From contig JAJFHG010000049.1 of assembly GCA_021775735.1 (NCBI GenBank), positions 25,039-89,038 of the forward strand: 64,000 nucleotides of DNA, read 5' to 3'. A program made the position numbers and the translations under genes. Below are positions 9,177 to 18,667 of this stretch, piece after piece; the stretch's first letter is position 1, and every line of letters starts with the position of its first letter. Below the pieces are notes generated by a model. That model had not been told where the DNA came from. It did not search any database and was given only the letters and a program-made list of their open reading frames with translations. Origin of the DNA: Hyphomicrobiaceae bacterium (GTDB lineage Bacteria > Pseudomonadota > Alphaproteobacteria > Rhizobiales > Hyphomicrobiaceae).

Positions 9177-10196
9177 ATGAGCCCAAAAACTCCACCACAT
9201 GTCCGCTTAGTGACAGCCTATGAGGCGTCGCAAAATCAGCAGCCTGACTCAGATAAAGATCTGCGTTTCAATCCGTATCGGACCTTTGGCAGGCAGGAAT
9301 GGGCTGATCTGCGCGCAGGAACGCCTATGACTTTGGCGCCCAGTGAACTCGATGAACTCTCAGGCATCGTTGATCCTTTGTCTGTTGAAGAAGTGGAACA
9401 GATTTATCTGCCACTGTCCCGGCTTCTCAATCTGCACGTAGCGGCCGCCCAGAAACTTGATACCGTAACGTCAAAATTTCTCGGCAAGCGCATCTTGAAA
9501 GTGCCGTTTGTTGTTGGTGTTTCAGGGTCAGTCGCGGTTGGGAAAAGTACCACTGCACGTGTTTTGCAAGCTCTTTTAGCGCGCTGGCCAAACCATCCGC
9601 GTGTGGATCTCATCACCACAGATGGTTTTTTACACGCCAACGAAGAGTTAAAAAAACGCGGCTTTATGGATCGAAAAGGTTTTCCAGAAAGTTTTGACCG
9701 CACACGACTATTGAACTTTTTGATCGACCTCAAGTCTGGTCTTGAAAAAGTGGAAGTACCTGTCTACTCGCACTTCCACTATGACATTATCGAAGACCAA
9801 ACCATTGCGGTCGAACAACCAGATATTGTGATTTTGGAGGGACTGAATGTGCTTCAGTCACCACCGCAAAAAGCACTTGCGATGCACAGCCCGCAGGTGT
9901 CGGATTTTTTGGATTTTTCAATATATATTGATGCTCATGAAGACCACATACGTGATTGGTATCTGGAGCGGTTTTTAACGCTTCGAACAACCGGATTTCG
10001 TGACCCAGCAGCTTATTTTCACCGTTACGCAAAATTTTCGAAGGAAGAAGCGCGCAGGAAAGCATTGGAAATTTGGGAATCAATCAATCTGGTCAATCTG
10101 CGCGATAATATTCTGCCAACGCGTGAACGCGCGCGTCTTATTTTGCAGAAAAAGGAAGACCACCAAGTTCATTCCGTTGCACTGCGTAAACTTTAA
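9177..10196 (+). CDS. coaA: Type I pantothenate kinase
   Basis: Phosphorylates pantothenate, the first committed step of CoA synthesis, in the cytoplasm. The P-loop is [13 protein letters not shown] at about residues 116-128. Further family blocks are [33 protein letters not shown] and [20 protein letters not shown]. The length of 339 residues is slightly above the E. coli enzyme. It follows hisE by 29 nt and is probably cotranscribed; the hisE-coaA neighbourhood is common in Rhizobiales. No good terminator follows on this strand, because the nearby hairpin has its T-run on the other strand. Confidence 0.96.
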   Translation: MSPKTPPHVRLVTAYEASQNQQPDSDKDLRFNPYRTFGRQEWADLRAGTPMTLAPSELDELSGIVDPLSVEEVEQIYLPLSRLLNLHVAAAQKLDTVTSKFLGKRILKVPFVVGVSGSVAVGKSTTARVLQALLARWPNHPRVDLITTDGFLHANEELKKRGFMDRKGFPESFDRTRLLNFLIDLKSGLEKVEVPVYSHFHYDIIEDQTIAVEQPDIVILEGLNVLQSPPQKALAMHSPQVSDFLDFSIYIDAHEDHIRDWYLERFLTLRTTGFRDPAAYFHRYAKFSKEEARRKALEIWESINLVNLRDNILPTRERARLILQKKEDHQVHSVALRKL

Positions 10197-10278
10197 GCGC
10201 GACTGCAGAAACCAAAATGTTGCCTTTTCCCCGGCTGACTTGTCAGCGCAACTTTAGCGTGTTTGCGAACATAAAAAA

Positions 10279-10302
10279 AGAGCCGCACGTATTGGCGGCT
10301 CT
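10279..10302 (-). terminator. Intrinsic terminator of the AT-hook/HTH gene
   Basis: An 8-bp perfect stem AGAGCCGC/GCGGCTCT with an 8-nt loop. Read on the minus strand it is followed directly by seven T, so it ends transcription of the gene at 10334-10909. On the plus strand there is no T-run, so coaA is not obviously terminated here. Confidence 0.85.
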
Positions 10303-10333
10303 TGTATGAGGTGTTGGGGAAGTGACGCGTTTG

Positions 10334-10909
10334 CTAAAACGCAGCCACAGGGGTTTTTTGCTTGTTATAGAGTGAAATCGCCATGTCGTTCAGAGCCGAC
10401 TGTTGCTTGATCGCAAAAGCGACAGGCGGCAACGACATAATATTTTGACAGGCTGCAATCTGGACTTCAATCGTTGTTGCGAACGTTTGTAGTCCAAGGG
10501 CTGTCCAGCTGTTGAGCCAACTGGAAGGCTCTCCAAGTGAATTTTCAGAACCGCCAGCTTGCATTGGTTTTGGTGATCTCGGTTGTCGGGCAGTATGTGC
10601 CTTGGGCGCCGATGTCGTGGTTTTAGACAAAGCCCGAACGCGTTCGGTTGATTTTGCAGATTTCTTAGGTTGGTGATCCAACTCAGTTCTTGGTTCAGAC
10701 GACGCGATTTCAGCTGAACTTTGGAATTTGCGATATTTGTCGCGCAGACGGCGGATCGTTGAGGGATCGGAAATGCCAAGCGACTTGATTGCTGTTGTTG
10801 GTTTTAGTTCTGGGTCTTTGGCAATAAGGGCGGCAATAGCCACAAGCTGTCCGTTGTCATCAAGTCCGCTCCCTTTAGGGCGTCCTCGACGGGTATTCTT
10901 AGCGGGCAT
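10334..10909 (-). CDS. AT-hook/helix-turn-helix protein with a phasin-like C-terminal helix
   Basis: I do not recognise a named family. The N-terminus RRGRPKGSG is an AT-hook-like basic motif (core GRP) for AT-rich minor-groove DNA. Residues about 20-62 form a resolvase-type helix-turn-helix (ELKPTTAIKSLGISDPSTI, then RRLRDKYRKF). A Ser/Pro/Lys-rich linker follows (about 65-128). The last 60 residues (SSWLNSWTALGLQTFATTIE to the end) are predicted helical and rich in Ala, Gln and Phe, resembling phasins and small granule proteins. GAGG 7 nt before the ATG supports the start. Inference: a DNA-binding protein that may also touch PHA granules. Its promoter region holds ten AATT sites and its 3' end a strong terminator, so it is a single-gene unit. 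Confidence 0.65.
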   Translation of the reverse strand: MPAKNTRRGRPKGSGLDDNGQLVAIAALIAKDPELKPTTAIKSLGISDPSTIRRLRDKYRKFQSSAEIASSEPRTELDHQPKKSAKSTERVRALSKTTTSAPKAHTARQPRSPKPMQAGGSENSLGEPSSWLNSWTALGLQTFATTIEVQIAACQNIMSLPPVAFAIKQQSALNDMAISLYNKQKTPVAAF

Positions 10910-10969
10910 GGGGCGACCTCAATGCAAAAAAAGCGATTCGTTTTTTACACTGTGGAAAAGGTCGAGAAC

Positions 10970-11126
10970 AATTACCAGGAGAATTAATCGGAATTGATCA
11001 AATTATTGAGAGAGACCGCTCTTATGTGTCCCTATTACACCCGTATTTGCCCCTAATTCGGAATTAAACGGAATAGCCAATTCCTATATAATGAGAATTA
11101 TATATTGAATTGGAGATTGCCTAATT
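10970..11126. promoter_or_regulatory. AATT-clustered AT-rich region upstream of the AT-hook gene
   Basis: Ten AATT tetramers fall within 157 bp (at 10970, 10982, 10992, 11001, 11055, 11062, 11079, 11096, 11108 and 11123), several in near-palindromic contexts such as TAATTCGGAATTA. The stretch separates the stop of the PfkB gene from the start of the AT-hook gene, so it is the latter's promoter region. AATT is a preferred AT-hook target, so autoregulation is plausible. No other gene is seen here. Confidence 0.55.
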
Positions 11127-11135
11127 GACAGGTTA

Positions 11136-12134
11136 TTACCCTAAAACGCCTGTTTTCTTGGCTAATTCGGCCAGTGAGGCTTCTGGTCTGGCGCCAATAT
11201 GAGAAATGATTTCAGCGGCTGCGAGACTTCCTAAAGCGCCGCTTTTTGCCGGGTCAAGTCCCTTTGCAATTCCATATAGAACACCAGCGGCATAAAGGTC
11301 GCCAGCGCCTGTCGTGTCAACGAGGTCAGAAACAGGGGCGGCTGCAATTTTGGTTGCGCTATGATTTGAATATATAATTGAACCCTCCGCGCTGCGGGTG
11401 AGGGCCGCGATGTCCACCTCTTGGCCGGCCTGTTTGGCAGCGTCGTCAAAAGAGTCTGTTTGGTAGAGTGCTGTAATCTCGCTGTCGTTGGCAAACAGGA
11501 TGTCGATGCCATCTTTGATCAGTGTGCGAAACTCGTCTCGGTGGCGGTCGACACAGAATGAGTCTGAGAGCGTTAGTGCAACGCGGCGGCCTTTGGCCTT
11601 TGCAATCGAAACCGCTTGTCGAAAAGCAGCTTTTGCTTCTGGCTGATCAAATAGATAGCCTTCGAGATATGTGATTTCTGCTTTTTCAATCAGAGTTGGA
11701 TCAATTTCTCCATCGTCAAGATCGGTACTGATGCCGAGAAATGTATTCATGGTGCGCTCGCCGTCTGGTGTCACAGCAATTAACGAGCGCGATGTTGGTG
11801 CGCCGCCTGAAACGGGCTTGCTATCAAATTGCACCTTAGCGGCGCGAACATCATGACCAAAAATGTTGCCAAACTCATCGTCGGCAACTTTGCCGATAAA
11901 TGCAGCTTTACCGCCGAATGAAGACAACCCAACCATTGAGTTCGCAGCTGACCCGCCCGAAATCTCTATAGCCTGCCCGACATCGCTGTAGAGCGCTGAG
12001 ATACGATCGGCATCAACGAGATGCATATGTCCTTTTTCAATGCCATTGCGAGACAGAAATGACTCGTCGCAGCGCGCGATAATATCAACGATAGCGTTTC
12101 CGATGGCGACAACGTCGAAGTCAGCTGATGGCAT
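11136..12134 (-). CDS. PfkB-family carbohydrate kinase, adenosine kinase-like
   Basis: A ribokinase-fold sugar or nucleoside kinase. The N-terminal AIGNAIVDIIA and GGSAANSMVG (first PfkB signature region) and the C-terminal DTTGAGDLYAAGVLYG with the catalytic Asp and anion hole at about residues 264-279 are clear. The length of 332 and the opening VVAIGNAIVDI match proteins annotated as adenosine kinase in Rhizobiales; the substrate itself cannot be proven from the motifs. It lies on the minus strand with 91 nt to holA upstream, and its own leader holds no obvious regulatory site. Confidence 0.85.
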   Translation of the reverse strand: MPSADFDVVAIGNAIVDIIARCDESFLSRNGIEKGHMHLVDADRISALYSDVGQAIEISGGSAANSMVGLSSFGGKAAFIGKVADDEFGNIFGHDVRAAKVQFDSKPVSGGAPTSRSLIAVTPDGERTMNTFLGISTDLDDGEIDPTLIEKAEITYLEGYLFDQPEAKAAFRQAVSIAKAKGRRVALTLSDSFCVDRHRDEFRTLIKDGIDILFANDSEITALYQTDSFDDAAKQAGQEVDIAALTRSAEGSIIYSNHSATKIAAAPVSDLVDTTGAGDLYAAGVLYGIAKGLDPAKSGALGSLAAAEIISHIGARPEASLAELAKKTGVLG

Positions 12135-12225
12135 GGTGGTATTTCCCTATTGTGTGAGCCCGGCGCACTATAGGGAACCTTAAGGGGGCGGCAAGACAGG
12201 CGTGCCATTCAACCACAGGCAGCTT

Positions 12226-13275
12226 TTAGGCGGGAGATTTTGCAGCACGTTTACTCAACTGTGCGAGCTGAGCGATGCGAATGAGTAGGCGCTCAATCAA
12301 GATTGCGTCCAAGGCACCGGTGGTGCGGGCTGCTTTGGTGGCACTGGAGATCAGGTCAAGTGCGGTCAGCAAATGATCATGACGCCAAGCATGGAGTTGC
12401 GACACAAAAGCAGTCTTCTGTTTAAAGTGAAGTGGTGGCCTGAGTTGTTTGAGGCTGTCGGCTTCGCTACGTCCGTTTTCAAGATGGGCGCGAGTGGCTG
12501 CCAAACGATGAAAATGGCGACCAGCCGCAGCCAAAATCCCGTGCACAGATTCGCCAGACGCAATAGAGCGAGCACACTCGTGAACAGCCGTTTTAGCGTG
12601 TCCCAATGCGGCTGCATTGATGATGTTATCAAGTGCCATTTCAGAGGCATCACCAACAATGGCCTCAACATCATCAATGGTGATTTGTCGTTTGCCCTCG
12701 GTGAAAAGCACAAGTTTATCTAACTCACCGACAGAAAGCGCACGATCCGCGCCAAGACGTGTGACAAGAAATTCGCGCGCGTCCATTGAAATCGTTTGTT
12801 GGCTTTCACCCAGCGTGCGGTTAATGACGCCCTCGAGATCGCGTGCGCTGTCGGCGTAGCAGGCAACAGCAGCAGCCGTTTTAGACTTTTCAAAAAGGCT
12901 GCGGATTTTGTCCGTTGGTTTGAGATTACCCGCTTCAACAATCAAGTGGCATTCAGGATTGGGTTTATCAAGCAAAGGCTTGAGGTCATTTGCAGAAAGA
13001 CGTCGGGAATGGGCAACGCGTAACACCTTGCCGCCGCCAAACATCGGCAGGGTCTGCATTTCAACCGCAATACGATCTGGTTCAGCCTCGACGTCTCGTT
13101 CATCAAGGCGCAGAATTTCGCTTTCCGGTTTTGATGATTGGGCAAGCTGGGCTGCGAGTTTGGCGCCCCGTTCACGAACCAAACCTGGGTCAGAGCCGAA
13201 AAATAAATAACCGGAAATTTTAGTATCAGGTTTTGTAAGAAAGGCGTTCGCTTGATGGGCTTTAACGGCAACCAT
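12226..13275 (-). CDS. holA: DNA polymerase III subunit delta HolA
   Basis: The delta subunit opens the sliding clamp within the clamp loader. The N-terminus contains YLFFGSDPGLVRERG, followed by RLDERDVEAEPDRI and TLPMFGGGKVLRV, the usual first AAA-like domain. The C-terminal collar domain includes LKQLRPPLHFKQKTAF. The length of 349 is normal. It follows leuS and lptE on the minus strand, an arrangement conserved in many Alphaproteobacteria, with a 47-nt gap from lptE. Confidence 0.92.
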   Translation of the reverse strand: MVAVKAHQANAFLTKPDTKISGYLFFGSDPGLVRERGAKLAAQLAQSSKPESEILRLDERDVEAEPDRIAVEMQTLPMFGGGKVLRVAHSRRLSANDLKPLLDKPNPECHLIVEAGNLKPTDKIRSLFEKSKTAAAVACYADSARDLEGVINRTLGESQQTISMDAREFLVTRLGADRALSVGELDKLVLFTEGKRQITIDDVEAIVGDASEMALDNIINAAALGHAKTAVHECARSIASGESVHGILAAAGRHFHRLAATRAHLENGRSEADSLKQLRPPLHFKQKTAFVSQLHAWRHDHLLTALDLISSATKAARTTGALDAILIERLLIRIAQLAQLSKRAAKSPA

Positions 13276-13322
13276 GAGGAGTGAGCCCCAATGCAGTTTA
13301 GGTAGGTGCGTTTCTGAGGCTA

Positions 13323-13898
13323 CTAAGCTGCGCTAGCGAGATGGGCTGAAATACGTGACTTCAGATCTTCGCTCACAGTTGTTGCTGCACGATCTTCTGC
13401 ATTGCGGCGGGCGCGAACGTTGGAATAGATCGATGTGAATCGGTTGAAGACAGCTTTAGAATAACTGGTGCCTTGCAGAGCAACGCTGTTGTCTGACAGT
13501 CGTGTCAGCTTGAAGTTGGCGGTCAGATTGTAAACCTGGCTGGCCGCGTCACCATCCTGGCGAACGAGCGTTGAGGTGACAGATTCTTGCACGGCGATAT
13601 CAAGACGATAATTCGGCGGCAAACGATCGCCACCGCCGGTTGTTTGGAAAATCAATTCATTGCGAATTTTTTGTCCAACGCGTCCCGGAATTTTGCCGAC
13701 GTCAACCTGCGCCAGTTTTTCTGAAACGTTGGCGCCACCAACCGCAGCAGAACCATGCAGCGGACGAAAGCCGCTATTGCCACAGGCTGCCAACAGCGGA
13801 GCCGCAACAGCAACAATCGCACACGCTTTCACAGCCCGGCGCCAGGTTGGCACGGCTCTCATCGGATCAACTGACTTTTGGCGTTTAGCCAACAACAT
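13323..13898 (-). CDS. lptE: LPS-assembly lipoprotein LptE
   Basis: The outer-membrane lipoprotein that plugs and assists LptD in lipopolysaccharide insertion. The lipobox is LLAAC followed by GNSGFRPL, and PLHG is the typical mature start in alphaproteobacterial LptE. The start at 13898 overlaps the leuS 3' end by 14 nt and has GAGG 7 nt upstream; an in-frame ATG at 13862 would give a shorter signal sequence but lacks a good ribosome site. The overlap suggests translational coupling to leuS. Identification rests mainly on lipobox, size and gene order. Confidence 0.87.
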   Translation of the reverse strand: MLLAKRQKSVDPMRAVPTWRRAVKACAIVAVAAPLLAACGNSGFRPLHGSAAVGGANVSEKLAQVDVGKIPGRVGQKIRNELIFQTTGGGDRLPPNYRLDIAVQESVTSTLVRQDGDAASQVYNLTANFKLTRLSDNSVALQGTSYSKAVFNRFTSIYSNVRARRNAEDRAATTVSEDLKSRISAHLASAA

Positions 13899-16506
13899 TG
13901 ACGATCCTCTGCGGTACGACGATCACTTTCTTCGGTTGTCGCCCGTCAAGCGACCGAACGACCGATGGCAAGGCCAGGGCCGCACGCTCAATCTCATCTT
14001 TTCCAGCGTCACGGGCAATCGTCAGCTCGTCGCGGCGCTTGCCATTCACCTGTACGGCAATGGTGATCTGATCGTCAACGAGCAAGGCCGGATCGACCGC
14101 CGGCCAGGGCTGATTGGCGATCAAAGTGTTGTATCCAAGCCGCGCCCAGCATTCTTCAGCCAGATGCGGCATCATTGGGGCGATAGACTGGACCAAGAAC
14201 TCAGCAGCTTCCCGTAAAACCCAGTCTAAACCTTCACTAGACTTGTTTTGAGCAGAAGAAAGACTGTTGGTGAACTCATAGATCTGCGCGACAGCGACAT
14301 TAAACCTTAGGCCTTCAATACTCTTGGCGACGCCATCGAGCGTCTTGTGGGCCGTTTTGTGCAGCTCAGTGGCCTCATCGCCTAAGGATTTCGGCTGTTT
14401 AGTGCCTTGGGCTGTGGCTTTATCAGCCACCTCACTGATGAGGCGCCAGACTTTCTGCACAAATCGGCCTGCTGCAGTGATGCCGGAATCGGTCCAGATC
14501 ACGTCGCGTTCCGGTGGGCTATCGGAGAGCATAAACCAGCGCGCGCAATCAGCCCCCCAGTGCTCCATGATGTCATCAGGATCGACAAGGTTCTTTTTCG
14601 ACTTCGACATCTTCTCGATCGAGCCAATGATGACAGGTGCGCCAGACTTGAGCTCCGCGGCGGTACGCGCCTCACCTTCGCCCTCAAACTTAATATCCGT
14701 CGGCAGCAGCCATTTGCCATCACAAGACTTGTAAGTCTCGTGGTTCACCATGCCTTGGGTAAACAGCGCCTTGAACGGTTCCCGCAGCGTGGTGGTGAGT
14801 TGACCCGCATCTGAGATGGCGCGGAAGAAAAATCGCGAATAGAGCAAATGTAAAATCGCGTGCTCAATGCCGCCGATATATTGATCAACAGGCAACCAAT
14901 AGTCCGCCGCACTTTGATCGATCGGTGTTTTGGCATCGGGTGCGGTGAAGCGTGCGTAATACCACGAGCTATCGACAAAGGTGTCCATGGTATCGGTTTC
15001 ACGGCTCGCAGATTTACCACACGTCGGGCAGTTTACGTTTTTCCACGTGGGATGACGATCGAGCGGATTGCCAGGTTTATCAAACGTGACATCATCGGGG
15101 AGTTTAACCGGTAGATCTTTTTCAGGCACGGGGATGTGTCCGCAGTCATCACAATGGATAAACGGGATCGGGCAGCCCCAATAGCGCTGGCGTGATACGC
15201 CCCAATCTCTGAGACGATAATTGGTTTGGCGTTCGCCAACAGGTTTGCCGGAAAGCGTTTCAGCGGAGAGTTTATCTGCAACTTTTTCAAATGCATCTTT
15301 CGGTGTCAGCCCATCCAAAAAGCGTGAGTTGATCATCGTGCCATCGCCATCAACGGCTGTTTCCCCGATGGCAAATGTTTTGGCGTCTTCACCTTGTGGC
15401 AGGATGACAGGCACAACAGGCAGTTTGTATTTGCGGGCAAAATCCAGATCGCGTTGATCCCCTGATGGACAGGCGAAAATAGCGCCTGTGCCATAGTCCA
15501 TCAGCACAAAGTTGGCGACCCACACTGGTAACGTCCAATCTTTATCCAGCGGATGAACCGCGCGGATGCCGGTATCAAAGCCTTGTTTTTCAGCGGTTTC
15601 TAACTCGGCAGCCGTGCTTCCGGCTTTGCGGCATGCATCACAGAACTTGGCCAATTTCGGATTGGTTTTGGCAGCGGCTTGCGCCAAGGGATGGTCAGCT
15701 GCAACCGCAAGGAACGAGGCCCCAAACAACGTATCCGGTCGCGTGGTGTAGACGTCCACTTCGTCTTGTCCGTCAGGTGCGGTATCCTGAGCAAGCGCCC
15801 ACCTGATTGACATCCCTTCAGAGCGACCAATCCAGTTGGTCTGCATCAGGCGGACTTTTTCCGGCCAGTTCTCAAGCGTTTTCAGGTCATCAATCAACTC
15901 ATCAGAGTAGTCGGTGATCTTGAAGAACCATTGTGTCAGTTCACGCTGCTCAACGTCCGCGCCAGAGCGCCAACCCTTGCCGTCAATCACCTGCTCATTG
16001 GCAAGCACGGTGTGATCGACCGGGTCCCAATTGACGCGCGAAGATTTTCGATAGGCCAAGCCCTTGGCATACAAATCTAAGAACAGTTTTTGTTGATGCT
16101 GATAGTAAGCAACATCGCAGGTTGCAAATTCGCGCGACCAATCCAGTGACAAGCCCATTGATTTGAGCTGACCTTTCATGGTGTCGATATTGGCATAGGT
16201 CCATGTGCCTGGATGGGAGTTGTTTTCCATCGCTGCGTTTTCTGCCGGCATGCCAAAGGCGTCCCAGCCCATTGGGTGGAGGACATTAAAACCCTTGGCG
16301 TGCTTGTAGCGCGCAAACACATCGCCCATTGAATAATTGCGGACATGGCCCATGTGGATGCGTCCCGACGGGTACGGGAACATCTCCAACACGTAGCACT
16401 TTGGCTTGGATTGATCGGTGTTGCTGGCCCGATTGAGATCGGCGTCAGCCCATACGGTCTGCCAATGTTGTTCGCGATCTGGGGCGTTGTAACGTTCACT
16501 TGCCAT
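13885..16506 (-). CDS. leuS: Leucyl-tRNA synthetase
   Basis: A class I aminoacyl-tRNA synthetase charging tRNA-Leu. The HIGH-type motif is HMGH in [17 protein letters not shown], and the KMSKS loop appears as KMSKSKKN. The CP1 editing domain contains [13 protein letters not shown] zinc-like CDDCG and CPTCG pair occurs in the inserted domain. The length of 873 is typical. It starts divergently from yggS with only about 100 nt between the two starts, and leads the leuS-lptE-holA unit. Confidence 0.98.
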   Translation of the reverse strand: MASERYNAPDREQHWQTVWADADLNRASNTDQSKPKCYVLEMFPYPSGRIHMGHVRNYSMGDVFARYKHAKGFNVLHPMGWDAFGMPAENAAMENNSHPGTWTYANIDTMKGQLKSMGLSLDWSREFATCDVAYYQHQQKLFLDLYAKGLAYRKSSRVNWDPVDHTVLANEQVIDGKGWRSGADVEQRELTQWFFKITDYSDELIDDLKTLENWPEKVRLMQTNWIGRSEGMSIRWALAQDTAPDGQDEVDVYTTRPDTLFGASFLAVAADHPLAQAAAKTNPKLAKFCDACRKAGSTAAELETAEKQGFDTGIRAVHPLDKDWTLPVWVANFVLMDYGTGAIFACPSGDQRDLDFARKYKLPVVPVILPQGEDAKTFAIGETAVDGDGTMINSRFLDGLTPKDAFEKVADKLSAETLSGKPVGERQTNYRLRDWGVSRQRYWGCPIPFIHCDDCGHIPVPEKDLPVKLPDDVTFDKPGNPLDRHPTWKNVNCPTCGKSASRETDTMDTFVDSSWYYARFTAPDAKTPIDQSAADYWLPVDQYIGGIEHAILHLLYSRFFFRAISDAGQLTTTLREPFKALFTQGMVNHETYKSCDGKWLLPTDIKFEGEGEARTAAELKSGAPVIIGSIEKMSKSKKNLVDPDDIMEHWGADCARWFMLSDSPPERDVIWTDSGITAAGRFVQKVWRLISEVADKATAQGTKQPKSLGDEATELHKTAHKTLDGVAKSIEGLRFNVAVAQIYEFTNSLSSAQNKSSEGLDWVLREAAEFLVQSIAPMMPHLAEECWARLGYNTLIANQPWPAVDPALLVDDQITIAVQVNGKRRDELTIARDAGKDEIERAALALPSVVRSLDGRQPKKVIVVPQRIVNVVG

Positions 16507-16607
16507 GGGGGCCTATGTCTCTAAAACGTCTCTTGAACGAGGCGGCGTCATTGGGCGCTTTATGAGCCCGGAATGGGTGGATGGGTCAAGGTGGGGCGCG
16601 GACGCAG

Positions 16608-17288
16608 ATGGGCAAGCCAGACGAAATGACTGCGGTGGCGCGGCTCGAGGCCGTGCAAGGCCAAGTCGCTGCGGCAGCCAAGGCGGCAAACCGCTCTGAA
16701 GATGCGACGACGCTGATTGCGGTCTCCAAGACGTTTGACGCGGACCACATTGAACCTGTGCTGGCGGCCGGGCATCGTGACTTTGGTGAAAACCGGGTTC
16801 AGGAAGCCCACGGCAAATGGCCAGACCTCAAGGTGAAATACCCGGCCACCAAGCTGCATCTGATTGGCCCTTTGCAATCCAATAAAACCAAAGAGGCGGT
16901 GGAGCTGTTTGATGCCATCCACTCGATTGACCGACCCAAGATCGCGCGTACGGTGGGGCAAGAAATGGCGCGCCAAGGGCGAACCTTAGAGTTGTTTGTC
17001 CAAGTCAACACTGGCGAAGAACCGCAAAAGGCGGGCGTGATGCCAGCGGACGTTAAATCCTTTGTCGATCAGTGCCGCACAGAGTTTGGTCTCACCATCC
17101 AAGGTTTGATGTGCATCCCACCGGCTGATGAAGAGCCCGCGATTCATTTTGCGTTCCTTGCCAAACTCGCAGGCGACTGCGGCGTTCAAGGTTTGAGCAT
17201 GGGGATGAGTGGAGACTTTGAAACCGCGATCCGCTTCGGCGCCAGCCACGTCCGTGTTGGCTCAGCTATTTTTGGGGCGCGGGGGTGA
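16608..17288 (+). CDS. yggS: YggS/PLPBP family pyridoxal phosphate homeostasis protein
   Basis: A small single-domain PLP-binding barrel protein that buffers pyridoxal phosphate and affects amino-acid balance. The cofactor lysine is in LIAVSKTF, followed by FGENRVQEA and LHLIGPLQSNK; the phosphate-binding end is SMGMSGDFETAIRFGASHVRVGSAIFG. Starts at 16581, 16608 and 16626 are in frame; 16626 gives a spacing from Met to the PLP lysine closest to E. coli YggS, while 16608 keeps a G-rich upstream stretch. It is divergent from leuS. Confidence 0.93.
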   Translation: MGKPDEMTAVARLEAVQGQVAAAAKAANRSEDATTLIAVSKTFDADHIEPVLAAGHRDFGENRVQEAHGKWPDLKVKYPATKLHLIGPLQSNKTKEAVELFDAIHSIDRPKIARTVGQEMARQGRTLELFVQVNTGEEPQKAGVMPADVKSFVDQCRTEFGLTIQGLMCIPPADEEPAIHFAFLAKLAGDCGVQGLSMGMSGDFETAIRFGASHVRVGSAIFGARG

Positions 17289-17492
17289 GCTACTCTTGCG
17301 CCTATTTTTCTCCCCACCGTTCAGTCCCAACCTTATCCAAAGCCTTTTTAGACGGTGTCGTTTTTGGCCCGTGCCAAGCTGGTAGTGTCTAGGCAACCAA
17401 GCGATTCGTATCGTGTTCGCCTGAACCTTTTCTGCATGCTGAAAACCATGCCGCTCGGAGCATAAAGCCGAGCCCACCAGGAGGCACATCCG

Positions 17493-18410
17493 ATGAACGT
17501 AGCTGCCCGCAATATTGAAGCTGACAACGCTGCCGCAGAAGCCGCCCGCGAAGCACGTGAAGAAGCGATGGCGCGCACGAAAAAGAAGTCCAAATCAAAA
17601 TCAAAATCGAAGTCTAAAAAGTCGGCTAAACCAGCAGCCAAAGCAAAACCGGAATGGCACAATTTTCTGGTTGATGTCTGGATCACCGATCTCAACGCTA
17701 CTGAGTTTGGTATTTTCCGTCGCCAACGCAACCGCGCCAAGTCTCGCCAGTTTACCCAGGACATGGACATTTTCGCCGAAGTGCAGGACGAAGGCGAACG
17801 CACCGGTCTGTTGGGCTATCGCGAAGACGTTTGGAAAAATTCTGAAGGCATGGACAAGCGCCTCGTTTTCAAGCTTTTCAGCGACAAGCTTGGTTGGAAA
17901 GCAACCATGGATCTGATGCTTGGTCGCTCACTGCAGCAGACACTCGGTGCACGTGGTCTGCCGGTGATGACGTTCTCGATTAATACCGATGACGATCAGT
18001 ACATCATCTATTTGGAACGCTCGGCCAATAAATGGCCGTTCATGCCGGAGCATTATTCGTTCTTCCTGGTGGATGACAATGGCGACCCTGAATTTTATCG
18101 CTTGCGCCGCCGTTTTATTGATCTTGGCGGAGACTATATTCTCTACAATCATAAGGGAGACAAAGTCGGTGAGATTGATGGCAAGATGCTGTCCATCGGT
18201 GGCAAGTGGAGCGGCAAAGTGATGAAGGGTCATCACGCCACCAAACGCTTGCTGACCGTGCTCAAATTGTTCACCGGCGTCATCTTCTTCGACAATGAAG
18301 CCAAGTGGCATATGAAGCAGCTTTATAAGGCGGCCAGGCGTGGCACGCTGGAGCCTAAACTTGAGCGCCAGGAAAACGATCTCTATCTCAATCCACGCCG
18401 GGTGCGTTAG
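17493..18410 (+). CDS. Conserved hypothetical protein with Lys/Ser repeat linker and a possible tubby/LURP-like C-terminal domain
   Basis: I do not recognise a characterised family. The N-terminus is an Ala/Glu-rich helix (to about residue 27) followed by a run of KS dipeptides (TKKKSKSKSKSKSKKSAK) encoded by a short DNA repeat. The rest is a globular domain rich in Trp, Phe and Asp. The segment GGDYILYNHKGDKVGEIDGK recalls the beta-strand repeats of tubby/LURP-one proteins, which is a weak lead. No signal peptide is seen. AGGAGG 8 nt before the ATG is one of the strongest ribosome sites in the window, suggesting high expression. It stands alone between yggS and amt. Confidence 0.75.
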   Translation: MNVAARNIEADNAAAEAAREAREEAMARTKKKSKSKSKSKSKKSAKPAAKAKPEWHNFLVDVWITDLNATEFGIFRRQRNRAKSRQFTQDMDIFAEVQDEGERTGLLGYREDVWKNSEGMDKRLVFKLFSDKLGWKATMDLMLGRSLQQTLGARGLPVMTFSINTDDDQYIIYLERSANKWPFMPEHYSFFLVDDNGDPEFYRLRRRFIDLGGDYILYNHKGDKVGEIDGKMLSIGGKWSGKVMKGHHATKRLLTVLKLFTGVIFFDNEAKWHMKQLYKAARRGTLEPKLERQENDLYLNPRRVR

Positions 18411-18566
18411 CAGCACACCAAAAAGCGTGCGAGTCTGCGGGCTGCACAATTGAGTGGCAACCCAGAGTGAAATGTTGCCTAAAATCTCATCATTCGCTGA
18501 GTCCGTGGATATTATGTCTATGGCTAAGCCATTGATATTACAGAGTATAGCGACACGTTAACCCCC

Positions 18567-18582
18567 TGGCACGGTTCTTGAC
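18567..18582 (+). promoter_or_regulatory. Sigma-54-type promoter of the first ammonium transporter gene
   Basis: TGGCACGGTTCTTGAC matches the -24/-12 consensus TGGCACGN4TTGCA at all conserved positions except A for C in the -12 GC. It sits 85 nt before the ATG at 18668. A near-identical element with the same -12 variant precedes glnK-amtB at the other locus. The upstream stretch 18411-18566 holds no gene and no NtrC site I could defend. Confidence 0.65.
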
Positions 18583-18667
18583 TGCTTCAGCCTAACGACG
18601 GGTTGGCAGGCTCGGGCCAGAGCCGCTTGCCCAAAATAATTGCATTTAATAACTGGGGGTGTCGGCT

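Noticed and set aside
18420..18560. NtrC-type site upstream of amt
   Set aside because: GCAC and GTGC-like halves occur, but with the wrong spacing (10 nt) or only half matching; not strong enough to claim.
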